This document shows, piece after piece, positions 35,591 to 46,009 of a stretch of 64,000 nucleotides of DNA. Positions within the stretch are counted from its first letter, which is position 1. Each line of letters starts with the position of its first letter. The stretch is from Alnus glutinosa. Lineage: Eukaryota; Streptophyta; Magnoliopsida; Fagales; Betulaceae. The translations under genes and the position numbers were made by a program. A model generated the notes under the pieces. The model worked only from the letters and a program-made list of their open reading frames with translations. It was not told where the DNA came from and ran no database searches. The stretch covers positions 7,268,154 through 7,332,153 of the forward strand of contig NC_084886.1 of assembly GCF_958979055.1 (NCBI RefSeq). Direction: 5' to 3'.

Positions 35591-35953
35591 TTCATATTTA
35601 GTTGTAAGACTCAAGCGGGTGAGATTTTTACACTTTTTTCTTTTTCTCTAAAAGCTTCTAACAGCGAAGCAAGCCCATAGTTCAGGCCCAAAAGGATTAA
35701 AAACTGAAGCCTGTGGACTCAACAAAATACAACCTGAACCCTTGTGGATCCTACGGGCATGCCCAAAAAATTAGGTCAAATCCAAACCCAGATCCGATTA
35801 CACTGATCAGGTCGATTACATGCAGGAAATTCCCAGACCGCAATCCGACTCGACCTTTCGGGCTTGAAACCGGAGCAGTGGAGCACTTTCGTCAATTGGA
35901 GGCTTTTCTGAATTATACAAGGGTTTTAGGTTCTCTCTCAGAGCTTGATTGCG

Positions 35954-38900
35954 ATGCCTTCAATGGCTCAAGGAGGTCTCAGAAACTCCACCGATAACCA
36001 TCACAAACTTAACGCCAGGTTCACTATCGACGACCGCAAGGTCGACCCCGCCTTTTCCAGGTCAAAACTCTATATATATATTCGCGTAGTTTCCGTTTGG
36101 TGGCTGAGAAAACTCCATTTAAGAAAAAAAGTAGTATTCATTTATGATTTTCTTATGTAACTTTAGTCAGCCCAGCTCTGGCATTGGTGTTATGCTTAGC
36201 TTAATGAATATTCTTATTATGCTCTCTCAGCTGCCAAACGACTAAAATTATTGAAAGTAAAAAGTGATACAAGTTGTTACTTTTTTATTTTCTTTTATGG
36301 GTTTAACGTAGGCAAATTATGCGCTTTTGATTGTAATTCAGGAAGCAAAAGATTGCGGAACATAGAAAGTCTCTTCCGATTGCTTCCGGTATTGGCTCAA
36401 CAGTTGCTGGTTTCTTTTTTGCTGTTTTAGTTTGAGTTTGTTATCTGAAATTTGCTTATTAGTGGTGTTTTCTTTTCTTAGTTGAGAAACGGCTTGTCGA
36501 TGAGGTCCGAAACAATAATACTTTGATTATTGTTGGTGAAACTGGAAGTGGAAAAACTACCCGTATGTTTTGTCATATCTACTTATCAAAAATGTTTTGT
36601 CATATCCTTTTGCGTATGTATTAAGTTTTATACGGATGAATTTTTCTATTTAATGTTTGCACTGTGATTTGTTTTGTAGAGTTGCCACAGTTTCTATTTA
36701 ATGGGGGATTTTGTCGGGATGGGAAGACTATTGGGATTACTCAACCTAGGCGTGTTGCGGCTGTCACTGTCTCAAAACGGGTTGCTGAGGAATGTGGTGT
36801 GGAGTTGGGCCAAAGGGTTGGGTACTCCATTAGATTTGAGGATGTGACGTCTGGCTCAACGAGGATCAAATACATGACCGATGGATTGCTACTGAGGTAG
36901 AAAGTATGCTTCACTTCGTTTGCAGTATGTCATTGTGTATCATACTGTTTGTTTCGTTGTTAAGCTTTTAAACTATATTTGAGACCTTTTTTTGAATAAA
37001 TATATTGCTGTTGGCTGGTGTGTCCATTTTGAAAATATGTGTGGATATTAGTTTTGTAGTATTGTCAGGACCTGGATGCTTCTGGAGATGTGGAATATTA
37101 TGTGTTATATTTGACAAAGGGGATAGCGGATCATAAAATATATTTTTTTGATAAGTAATAGCAGATCATAATATATATGCTGGCTAAAGTTATGAAATTA
37201 TTTATTACAATAATTTATCCCAAGCCTAAATAATAGGGTTTATCTAGGCGACCTTAAGGAGGTTCAAAATACTATATTCAAGGTTTAGTCGTAGCAGGGT
37301 TTATCTAGGAGACCTTTTTTATGAGGTTTGCTCCTACGTGTGAACTGATAAGAGTTTCAATGCACTTACAGGGAAGCATTATTGGATCCATATCTCTCTA
37401 GGTATTCAGTCATCATTGTTGACGAAGCCCATGAGAGGACTGTCCACACTGATGTGTTGCTGGGCTTGCTTAAAAATGTACAAAAAGCAAGGTCAAAATC
37501 TTTCAATGACCGCCTTAATATTGTAAAAAAGAAGGAAAATAATGGCACTCTGTCGGATAAAGACAATGGTGTTTTTCTCAAGCAATGCCAAGGCAGAAAA
37601 TTCCCTCCGTTGAAGTTAATCATCATGTCTGCTAGCTTGGATGCGCGTGGTTTCTCTGAGTACTACGGTGGTGCAAGAGCTGTTCACATCCAAGGGCGAC
37701 AGTTTCCAGTGGACATATTTTACACTCATCATGCTGAGCCAGATTATTTGGATGCAACCTTAATTACCATATTACAGGTTGTTAAATAGCTCTCTTCTTT
37801 TGTGTTTCGATTTGACCAACTTCTGCATGCAAGCTGCTTTAATTTTTCCACTGAGTTTCTTTGGTGATTCGAGTTTTATTTGATCTTGACAAAGATTTTT
37901 TTTTTTTTTTGGCATTATCGAAAGCATTAGTGTTCTATATCATATATATATATATATATATTACAAGATTGGTATTAATACAATTGGCGAAAACCAATCT
38001 TTTTCCTATCTTGACATGAATTCAGTTGACTCTGAAAGTATTGCAGTGCTTTTGTTAGTCATTTAACTTCCTAAGATGATTCATCAATAGAGTTCCTATA
38101 TGGCTTCTCATATGTGTGTGTTGTTTTTATCTTGTTAGATTCATCTGGAGGAGAGCCCTGGTGATATACTTGTATTTTTGACCGGGCAAGAAGAGATTGA
38201 ATCTGTTGAAAGACTTGTCAAAGAGCGACTTCAACAGTTACCTGAAGGCAGTCGAAAGCTGTTAACTGCTCCCATATTTTCAGCTCTTCCGTCAGAAAAG
38301 CAAATGCGAGTATTTGCACCAGCTCCAGCTGGTTTCCGTAAGGTAGAGTTATGTTGCATGTGGACTTTTATTTATTGTATCATGCATGTGTAGATGATTG
38401 ATGTAGTAGATGTTTGATTAAGTGCTCATTGAATTTTAAAATCTATGACATGATCAAGTTAATCTGATTTTGGGAAATGTGATCATATTTTTAGATAATG
38501 CACCTTCATGCCGTTACAGTGTAGGCCATAGCTGTTGGGCTGATACCATATGTTGTCCAGGTCTTTTACACATGAAGACAGAATTATGCTTTAGAACTCC
38601 TCTATTAAGCAAATCAACCAGTGCACTCTTTTTAGTGATTGTTCAAACTCAGTGGAAACCAAATCACTGCCACCATGATACCAATGTACAGCCACCATCT
38701 CCTCCACCGCTTATAACTACTACAAGTTCCATAGTTTTTGCCACCCCCGTTGCTTTTACCGTCCTTGTTACAAGTTCCAGTACATCACTGCCACAACCTC
38801 AACCACTATTCCCCTGTTTTGGTGCTCAGCTAACCACCACTTTCCCTACCAATTTGGCCACAGCACCGCTTTTTCCGCCCAGTTTTACCTCCGCAGATGG

Positions 38901-40684
38901 CATCACATCCAAAAACTCCACAATGATCCCACTACTTCTAAACTTTCTACGTTATTCTTGCTTACTACTGATGCCATCACTGCAATATGCCACCTCTGTC
39001 ACTTCTGCTGTTACCACTATGTACCTTTCTGCTTCACCACTACAGAAAACTCTTGCTTCAACCTCCATCCATATCACTACAAAAACCATTGCAATTGCCA
39101 CAATCACTATAATCATCTTTAGATTCTTTGCTGCTGCTACAGCTGGACACCGTCAGCACCACTATCACCACTATGACCGTAGCGTTTGCTACTGCTGATG
39201 AGCCACTAGCATGACCAACTCCACCAATCATTATTATAGGAAATGAATTTTTCACATGTAACTGATAGATGAGAACTTATCTAGGTTTTATTCTTTTGAC
39301 TGAAATTAAATGAACTTGTCAATCATCCATCCGACCATATTTTACATTGATAAATGTGAGATCTAGTTCTGTTATGTAATTTTTAAGTGTTATTGGAATT
39401 TGCTGTATAACAATACTGTTCATCTATAGAAAATGAGTTACCTGATCAAGGATGTATTTTCTTTTCTAAATGATGGTGAAAATCACAGCACTGGTTGGTT
39501 AGACAGCCTGCTTCAACCCCCCATGACGCTATAATATATGTCAAGATGCTTTTAGCTCTTTGTTATAGTTCCAAGTATAAAATTCCTTTCTAGACTTGAA
39601 ATGGAGGGATTATCTTGCAGTTGTACGTCAGTGTTATTTATTTTGTTCCTAAGTTGTCATTCTGTTCTTGATGGCTGTTTATTTAGGGTAAAACTTTAAA
39701 TTACTAGGAAAAATTAGTAATTATTCTTTCATTCTAAGTAAGCAATCTGTCAATGACTGGTTTTTTAGGTAATATTAGCAACAAATATTGCTGAGACATC
39801 GGTGACAATACCTGGAATCAGGTATGTTATAGATCCTGGATTTGTAAAAGCACGCTCCTATGATCCGGTCAAAGGGATGGAATCCTTGGTCATTGTTCCA
39901 ACATCTAAAGCACAAGCTCTTCAGAGGAGGTAGGCATATTTGATCATGCTTGGTGGTTCTAAGTGAATAATTATATACAAATCTGAATAAGTTGAGTTTG
40001 TATGATGGTCTCTTGTGTGTATTTACTAAAGTTAACTACATCCTCCACCACCGATTAAGTGTCCCTTTTCACTCAATAGGAGATATTGCTCGTTAGTTAT
40101 TGACACCTGTCACTGCCAATTGGGCGTTTTACTTAAAAAGTCTTGTTAGTTAACACCACCTGTGACCAAAGTTGGACTTCCTTTTCAATTTATATAAGGT
40201 CTTGTTTGCCAAAATATTTGTGACATAGTTTGTGATTTACACTAATAGTTTTAATTTGGATACCAACCATGTGCACCCTGTATTAATTATCTTCATCTCC
40301 ATGCATTCATATGTGTTTCCTTGTCTTCCTCCTCCTTGTCCTGTTCTTTATGTTATGATCCACCGTTAGATTGGTATATCCCTGGATACTCAAGAAGGAT
40401 GGTCACAAAGGGATAATCCAGGATGACTACTGATTTCCTACTTCAGTGGACGTGCAGGGCGTGAAGGACCTGGAAAGTGCTTTCGTCTCTACCCGGAGAG
40501 TGAATTTGAGAAACTTGAGGATTCAACAAAGCCTGAGATCAAGCGGTGCAACCTCTCTAATGTCATTTTGCAGCTCAAGGCTCTGGGCGTCGATGATATT
40601 CTTGGGTTTGACTTCATGGAGAAACCTTCAAGGTAAATATTTGTAGATGGTTCATCATTCTTCTTCTTTTTTCTATTTTTTTTT

Positions 40685-40729
<45 letters not shown>

Positions 40730-43122
40730 TAAATGAACTTCATTAAAAACACAAAGGGTGCACCCAAGTACACAAGAAGTGTGCAAGAGAAACACTTATA
40801 CATAAAAGGAAAAAAGATTTTTATAAAAAAAAGTCAAAACTAGAAATATAAAAACACTCATAGGCAGTTGGTTCATCATTCTTCTTTACCTTTTGCATAT
40901 GTGGGTGCGCCATGTTTGTGTAATATTATGACTTGAACCCTAAGAGTAAGACTTGACTTTGACTATGTTTGGCCACATGGATCTTCTCAGTCAGCTCCTC
41001 CATTGAAGAAAAACCCCGAGGCCAGCCTATTAATTCATTTGGGAAATGTATAATAAATTTTAGGAAGTAAAAATTGGTTGAAAATGTTCTGCTTACTTAT
41101 CAAAAAAAAAAAATTGGTTGAAAATGTTATATCCCCTGGTTGGTTTCAGAAGCGTAAATCTGCCTGTTTATCTATTATAATCGGGTCAATTCCAGCAGTT
41201 GTGGATCCATTATAGCTGGTGACTATTAGAATCATCATTATCAAGTGAACATCTTTAATGGTTGGATTTGTTATTCAAACCAGATTGTGGTTTCAGTGAT
41301 ATGCTTTGGTAGTCTTCTGTTTCTTAATAGTGCTCTCTCATGGAACCTGTATTGTTTTCTAGAAGGCTTCTAGGTGTTTTAATTGCATCTATTAATCTGT
41401 TCTATTGTTACTAAACTAAAGCTTTATTATCTTTCAAAGATGTCTCTTGGTACATGATTTTTTTTTTTTTTTGCACATTCGGACAGGGCATCTATTGTCA
41501 AATCATTGGAGCAGTTGTTCTTGCTAGGTGCTTTAACAGATGAGTGTAAACTTTCAGATCCTGTTGGCCATCAAATGGCTCAGCTCCCCTTAGATCCTAT
41601 TTATTCAAGAGCTCTTATCCTGGCTAGTCAGTTCAACTGCTTGGAAGAAATGTTGATAACTGTTGCGATGCTCTCGGTGGAATCAATTTTTTATGCCCCT
41701 CGTGAAAAGTTAGAAGAGGTATATTGCATGGAAATTGCTACTTCTAATGTGTTTGTGATAATATTTTCATTGATGTTATAGTTGGGCAATGATATGACAG
41801 TGACTGAATGAATACTTAATACTATTTGCATTAGTCAGATAAGTAATATGAGCAAGTGGTAATGAGCAAGAATTTAATCCATATGTTAGATGGTTCAGTT
41901 TGGTTTGCTATTAGATATAATGATTATTGGCAAAGGGTCTTGAAGGACGCAGTTATATCAGGTGGATCTGTTTAGTGGGAGATTAATACTTCAATGAGTG
42001 GCGGTAATATTAGTTTAGGCAGTAATTGTGGAATGAGTAGTTCATAGCTTAAATAATTCTTGGAACTTTTTGATATTGATTTGTTATCACCCATTTCGGT
42101 GTGTATTATCTCATTATAGAGAGGACTACTGCAGCTCCTTATCCTTGTTGCTTTATTTTTGTCATGCCTATGGACTTGTAGTAATTGTTTCTGCCATGTT
42201 ATCCCTGTATTGGTCAGGCAAGAACTGCAATGAAAAGCTTTTCATGTCCAGAAGGAGACCACCTCACTTTGGTTAATGTATATCGCGCATCTGATGAATT
42301 CTTGGAGAAGAGAACAGTGGGGCTTAGTAAAGAGAAAAATGAAAAAATTCTGAGAAAGTGGTGCAAGGAAAATTTTATCAACAGTCGTTCCCTGAGGCAC
42401 GCTCGTGACATCCACAGGTTGGCTGTCTATTATCCTTGTCAGAAATGTACCAAAATGGTTTCACCATTCAGAAGATCATTAATATCTGATCCATTTTAGT
42501 TTACACAAATCTCCATCCTTAAGTTTATTAGGTGCTTTATTGCAGTCAAATTCGGGGAAATGTTGAGCAAATGGGTCTTCGTCTTGCTTCTTGTGGAGAT
42601 GACATGCTTCAGTTCTGCAGATGTCTTGCTGCTTCATTTTTCCTCAATGCAGCTTTGAAGCAGCCTGAGGGAACATACAGGTATGGACTAATGAGTGTAA
42701 CCTTGACATGAATGATGTTGAAATGCATCTGGCAGTTCTTATAGTTCCACTTCTCTTTATACCTTTTAATGAGGTCAACATCACATTTGAAGATGTTCCT
42801 ATAGTTTGTAAATGTCTAGTGACTTTATTCGACTTTCAGTTGTCATATGTCTGTATTTTTGTTTAATTTATAAATGTCTAGTCACTTTAATGTTCTATTC
42901 TCAATTAGACTTCTCATGCTTACTTAACTAAATGGCAGGGCTTTGGCAAGTGGTCAGGTCGTGCAGATCCACCCTTCTTCTGTGTTATTCCGGGCAAAAC
43001 CAGAGTGCATAGTTTTCAATGAACTAGTCCAAACAAATCACAAGTACATCCGTAACATAACTAAAATCGATTACGTGTGGTTAGCTGAGCTGGCTCCTCA
43101 ATATTATTGCATGCAAAATTAA
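35954..43122 (+). CDS. RID1: DEAH-box RNA helicase, RID1/DHX33 type
   Basis: Twelve exons: 35954-36060, 36342-36388, 36482-36562, 36680-36896, 37372-37777, 38139-38342, 39769-39929, 40447-40632, 41487-41718, 42218-42417, 42546-42680, 42939-43122. They sum to 2160 nt, 719 residues. Motif I GETGSGKT (70-77), motif II DEAH (168-171), motif III SAS (237-239), motif [13 protein letters not shown] and motif VI QRSGRAGR (406-413) are intact. HA2 and OB-fold parts follow ([31 protein letters not shown]). The short N terminus without RS or S1 domains separates it from PRP2/16/22 and fits the DHX33/DEAH10 group. Arabidopsis RID1 (At1g26370, from memory) acts in pre-mRNA splicing and root initiation; human DHX33 acts in ribosome biogenesis. 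The start MPSMAQGG follows a short leader. A 3' UTR intron may run from 43143 (GTAAGA) to 43337 (TGCAG). Confidence 0.93.
36565..36606 (+). mobile_element. 12-nt L1 tail with 15-bp target duplication, RID1 intron 3
   Basis: ATGTTTTGTCATATC is repeated exactly at 36565-36579 and 36592-36606. The insert is TACTTATCAAAA only, matching the 3' end seen in other L1 tails in this window. The first copy starts two bases inside the intron donor. Confidence 0.65.
37123..37177 (-). mobile_element. 15-nt L1 tail, minus orientation, RID1 intron 4
   Basis: ATAGCGGATCATAAAATATA (37123-37142) and ATAGCAGATCATAATATATA (37158-37177) match at 18 of 20 positions. The insert on the minus strand reads TACTTATC plus seven A, identical to the insert at 36580-36591. 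Confidence 0.6.
38640..39200 (+). repeat. G-poor, ACC/CCA-triplet-like sequence in RID1 intron 6
   Basis: About 560 nt with few G on the plus strand and a repeated feel of ACC, CAC, CCT and ACT triplets (CCACCATCTCCTCCACC, ACCACTATCACCACTATGACC). This leaves a 242-codon open frame rich in Thr, Ser and Pro (38470-39198). I see no splice-consistent link to the helicase and no domain, so I read it as degenerate simple-sequence DNA rather than a gene. Confidence 0.5.
40648..40886 (-). mobile_element. 5'-truncated L1 LINE end with 18-bp target duplication, RID1 intron 8
   Basis: TGGTTCATCATTCTTCTT is repeated exactly at 40648-40665 and 40869-40886. The 203-nt insert, read on the minus strand, has TTGTGTACTTGGGTGCACCC, then TTTTTAATGAAGTTCATTTACTTAT, then an AT repeat of about 40 nt and an A-rich tail. 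This is the plant L1 3' end, without any coding part. Confidence 0.8.
41069..41128 (+). mobile_element. Short L1 tail with 18-bp target duplication, RID1 intron 8
   Basis: AAATTGGTTGAAAATGTT occurs at 41071-41088 and 41111-41128. Between them lies CTGCTTACTTATC and an A-run. The TTACTTATC-A end matches the other short tails. Confidence 0.7.
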
Positions 43123-43740
43123 ATCTTGTTGTCAATACTAACTGGTAAGATCACGAATTCTCTTGGTTCATTTGACAGTTTTGTGGGTTGGGCTCATTTT
43201 TTCTGTTGTTCACTCTTGGTATGCTTAATTTATCATGAATATAATCCACAAACTTCTGACCATGTTGTACCTGCACGGGTCCCAACTTAAATGAATAAGG
43301 TAGAAGTAAACTCAGCTACTTTTTCAAACCTGTGCAGGCATGGGAAGTTGCTTACCACGGCATTCTGTAGCCTGATATTTTTTACTTAATTGTTGAGAGG
43401 AGTGGCTGTTTTTTGATGGAAATCTCGCTGGAAACTAGAATGTGATGGCTTCTTGTCCGGTTTGGCACTGGCTTTCAATCTTGTCCTGACAGGGATTTCT
43501 GGCTTCGCATGTGCCATGGATATGACATTGAAGAGCTTCTTTAGAAAATTAGAAGGTGGCTCCCAGTTATCTGTGGACATTCCTATCAATGTGACCGAAG
43601 GCACCATTTCGCACCTGCGTTTGTATCATAATATGTGAAAACAAGAATGGCTGTTGCTTAGAGGCATATGAGCAACTGAATAAGTTGCAGCTTTCTTGAG
43701 TCCCTTTTACTTTGCTTTGGGACGTGTACATGTTTCAGTT
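43123..43740 (+). other. RID1 3' UTR with possible UTR intron
   Basis: Region after the helicase stop codon. GTAAGA at 43146 and TGTGCAG ending at 43337 could bound an intron in the 3' UTR. Small open frames here have no support as genes. Confidence 0.35.
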
Positions 43741-45060
43741 CATTCCACAACTTACTACTAATCTAAATGGGGTCGTGGCAGCCTTGAGCATTGGTGAGTA
43801 AACGAGTCATCATCAGTCAGTCAGAAAGCCTTGCAAGGGACCAGGAATGAGTTTCAGATTTCATAATCTATTTTAGGAAGGGGGAAATTGTTGTTGACTG
43901 CTGGTGATATATCTTAATTGTTCATATATATGTTTATCTTAATTCACAGCATTCCTTATCAACCTATTGGCTCCTTATCCTTGTAGTGCCTCTTATTAGA
44001 TAATTGGAGCATTCATTGATGAAATCATGAAACCAACGAGTTATTTGTACCAAAAAATAAAAAAGGAGTAAAAATAAAGGTTGGGCAACCCAAATAGGAG
44101 CTTGAAAACAACCAGAAATCAATGCTATAAAACTTAAAACTACTGAAAATTGGTCAAATAAATGACCTGGTCCATTGAGATAATTGGGGCTTTCACAAAT
44201 GGCGGTTTGTAGTAAAGTTCTGTAAATGGAACAACCAACGAAATAATTGCGGCAAGCGAGAAGATGCTTCTTAACAATAGAACAAGCACAGAAGAATGTT
44301 GCTTTCGGAGCAGCCAAAGAGAAGTCTCATCACAATGTCCAGAAAATGTGGTACTCGACAGGAAGAGCTTGGAAGACACCAAATCAAAAACTGCAACAAG
44401 ATCTGTAAATCTCTATAGCCCCCAAAAGGATATCAACTATGGAGATCCACCACAGGAGAAATGGGAAAGACGACGAGTAAATGTGTGGACCAAAACAAAG
44501 TGAAAATGGAGGCAACGTGTGTAACACACGCGCACCATGGTGGTGCGTGGAGTGCACGCACAGTGATGGAGGATGTTGGCTGTAGTCGAGGAGGCTGGTG
44601 GAGGTGGAGGGAGGGCACATGTGCTAAGCAGGAAAACAAAACCTCGTAGATTTGACTTTGTTGAAGATAAAACCAAAGAAAAACCAAAAACAAAAAATGC
44701 AGGGGAGGGAGATAGGAGGGGGAAGGGAGGATAATGGAGGCAAGCTCCATACCTCCTCCCCCACTTTTGCAGTTATCTATCATCTTTGTAGTTCTAAATA
44801 TTCTTCATTGAGAAATTATTAGATGTCCGAACAATTCGTAAAATCAAAAGAGATTTGTTATAATAGTATTTCACATCTTTTTCTCTTCTTTTTTATTTTA
44901 TTTTATTATTTATTATTTGTTAGCTATTTGACTAAAAACTCAATAGAGGTCATAAAATTTAGAATGAAATGTATCAAATTGAAAATCAAAAATAGCGAAA
45001 AGTAAAGGAAGTTTCAAACCCTTGAATGGTCGACTTCCGTATGCTAAGACAAGGATGCTG
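43741..45060. other. Intergenic; GC-richer stretch on the minus strand
   Basis: 44000-44790 is pyrimidine-rich on the minus strand (CCTCCCTTCCCC-type) with several overlapping open frames, none with splice or domain support. It resembles a LINE leader or old retroposon read in the minus direction, but no ends or duplications were found. The rest is AT-rich. Confidence 0.3.
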
Positions 45061-45074
45061 GAACAAATTGTGTG

Positions 45075-45112
<38 letters not shown>

Positions 45113-45800
45113 TGGCAGCTGGTTTTCTTTTATATTTCGCTCAATTGGCCGCTTGCTCACAGTTGATGGAATTATTTAAAAGAAAATGGCAAGTTTCGAA
45201 TATGTTGTTATTAAATGTAACTGGCAGAGGCCTGCACTCAATGGGAAAAAAGTCTTACCTGTTCTTTTACATGTGTTTTGATTTCTTCCATAAACATAAA
45301 TAAGGTAGGTAGGATATCTGGGTCAAACTGAAGAACATTCAAATTGGAATTTCATGTGAACAAACGGCCATCGTTTTGCAACAGCTAGCATTTTGTTACA
45401 TACTCGATCGTCCACCGACAACCACTAGGATTGAAATACTAAGAGAGAAAGAATATTCGCGAGTTCGTTACAAAAACTGACCATGTAAAATTGATACCTA
45501 CTGCCCAAGTTTGGTGCCTTCTACTTCCCCACACTATACGCCTTTTAGCATATCAAATTAAATTGGTACCTCCACTCCGTCTGACCTATTTGGTTATGAG
45601 CTGCGTTTCTAAATAAAGTAAATAATAATAATAATAATAATAATAAGAAAAAGAGACTGCACTGTTCTAAAACCGAAAAAAAAAAAATAACAACAAAATT
45701 TAACACGAAATATTAAAAATAGTGTAAAAATACTTTCAAAGAATAGAAAATTGGTCAATATTTGAGTGCTATCCTATTTCAAAACGTTTTTAAACAATCG
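45061..45800. repeat. Simple repeats upstream of the methylesterase gene
   Basis: A TA repeat at 45077-45109 and an AAT repeat at 45620-45646 within intergenic DNA. No gene is supported. Confidence 0.6.
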
Positions 45801-45816
45801 GCTGTAATTACACGAG

Positions 45817-45825
45817 CATATATAG
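45817..45825 (+). promoter_or_regulatory. TATA box of the methylesterase-like gene
   Basis: CATATATAG about 190 nt before the start codon; transcription would begin near 45850. The leader then carries four copies of GAGTC (about 45983-46003). Confidence 0.5.
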
Positions 45826-46009
45826 ACCCAGTCACCCAGCACACCCACACAGTGCACTCGTTTTTGCAACTTGCATGGAGAGGTTGGTAGAAGAGATTTG
45901 ATTGGTGTCATAGAATTAATAGAATCCTTAATCAGGAAACTCAAAATTTGTTATCTATCTTAATTCATAAGTCTTATTACAGAGTCGAGTCGAGTCGAGT
46001 CGATCCATC

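Noticed and set aside
43960-44790. Cluster of overlapping minus- and plus-strand open frames (60-117 codons)
   Set aside because: Compositional: the pyrimidine-rich minus strand keeps frames open. No splice partners, domains or start context.
45112-45303. 63-codon open frame after the TA repeat
   Set aside because: No homology, splice support or promoter; likely chance.
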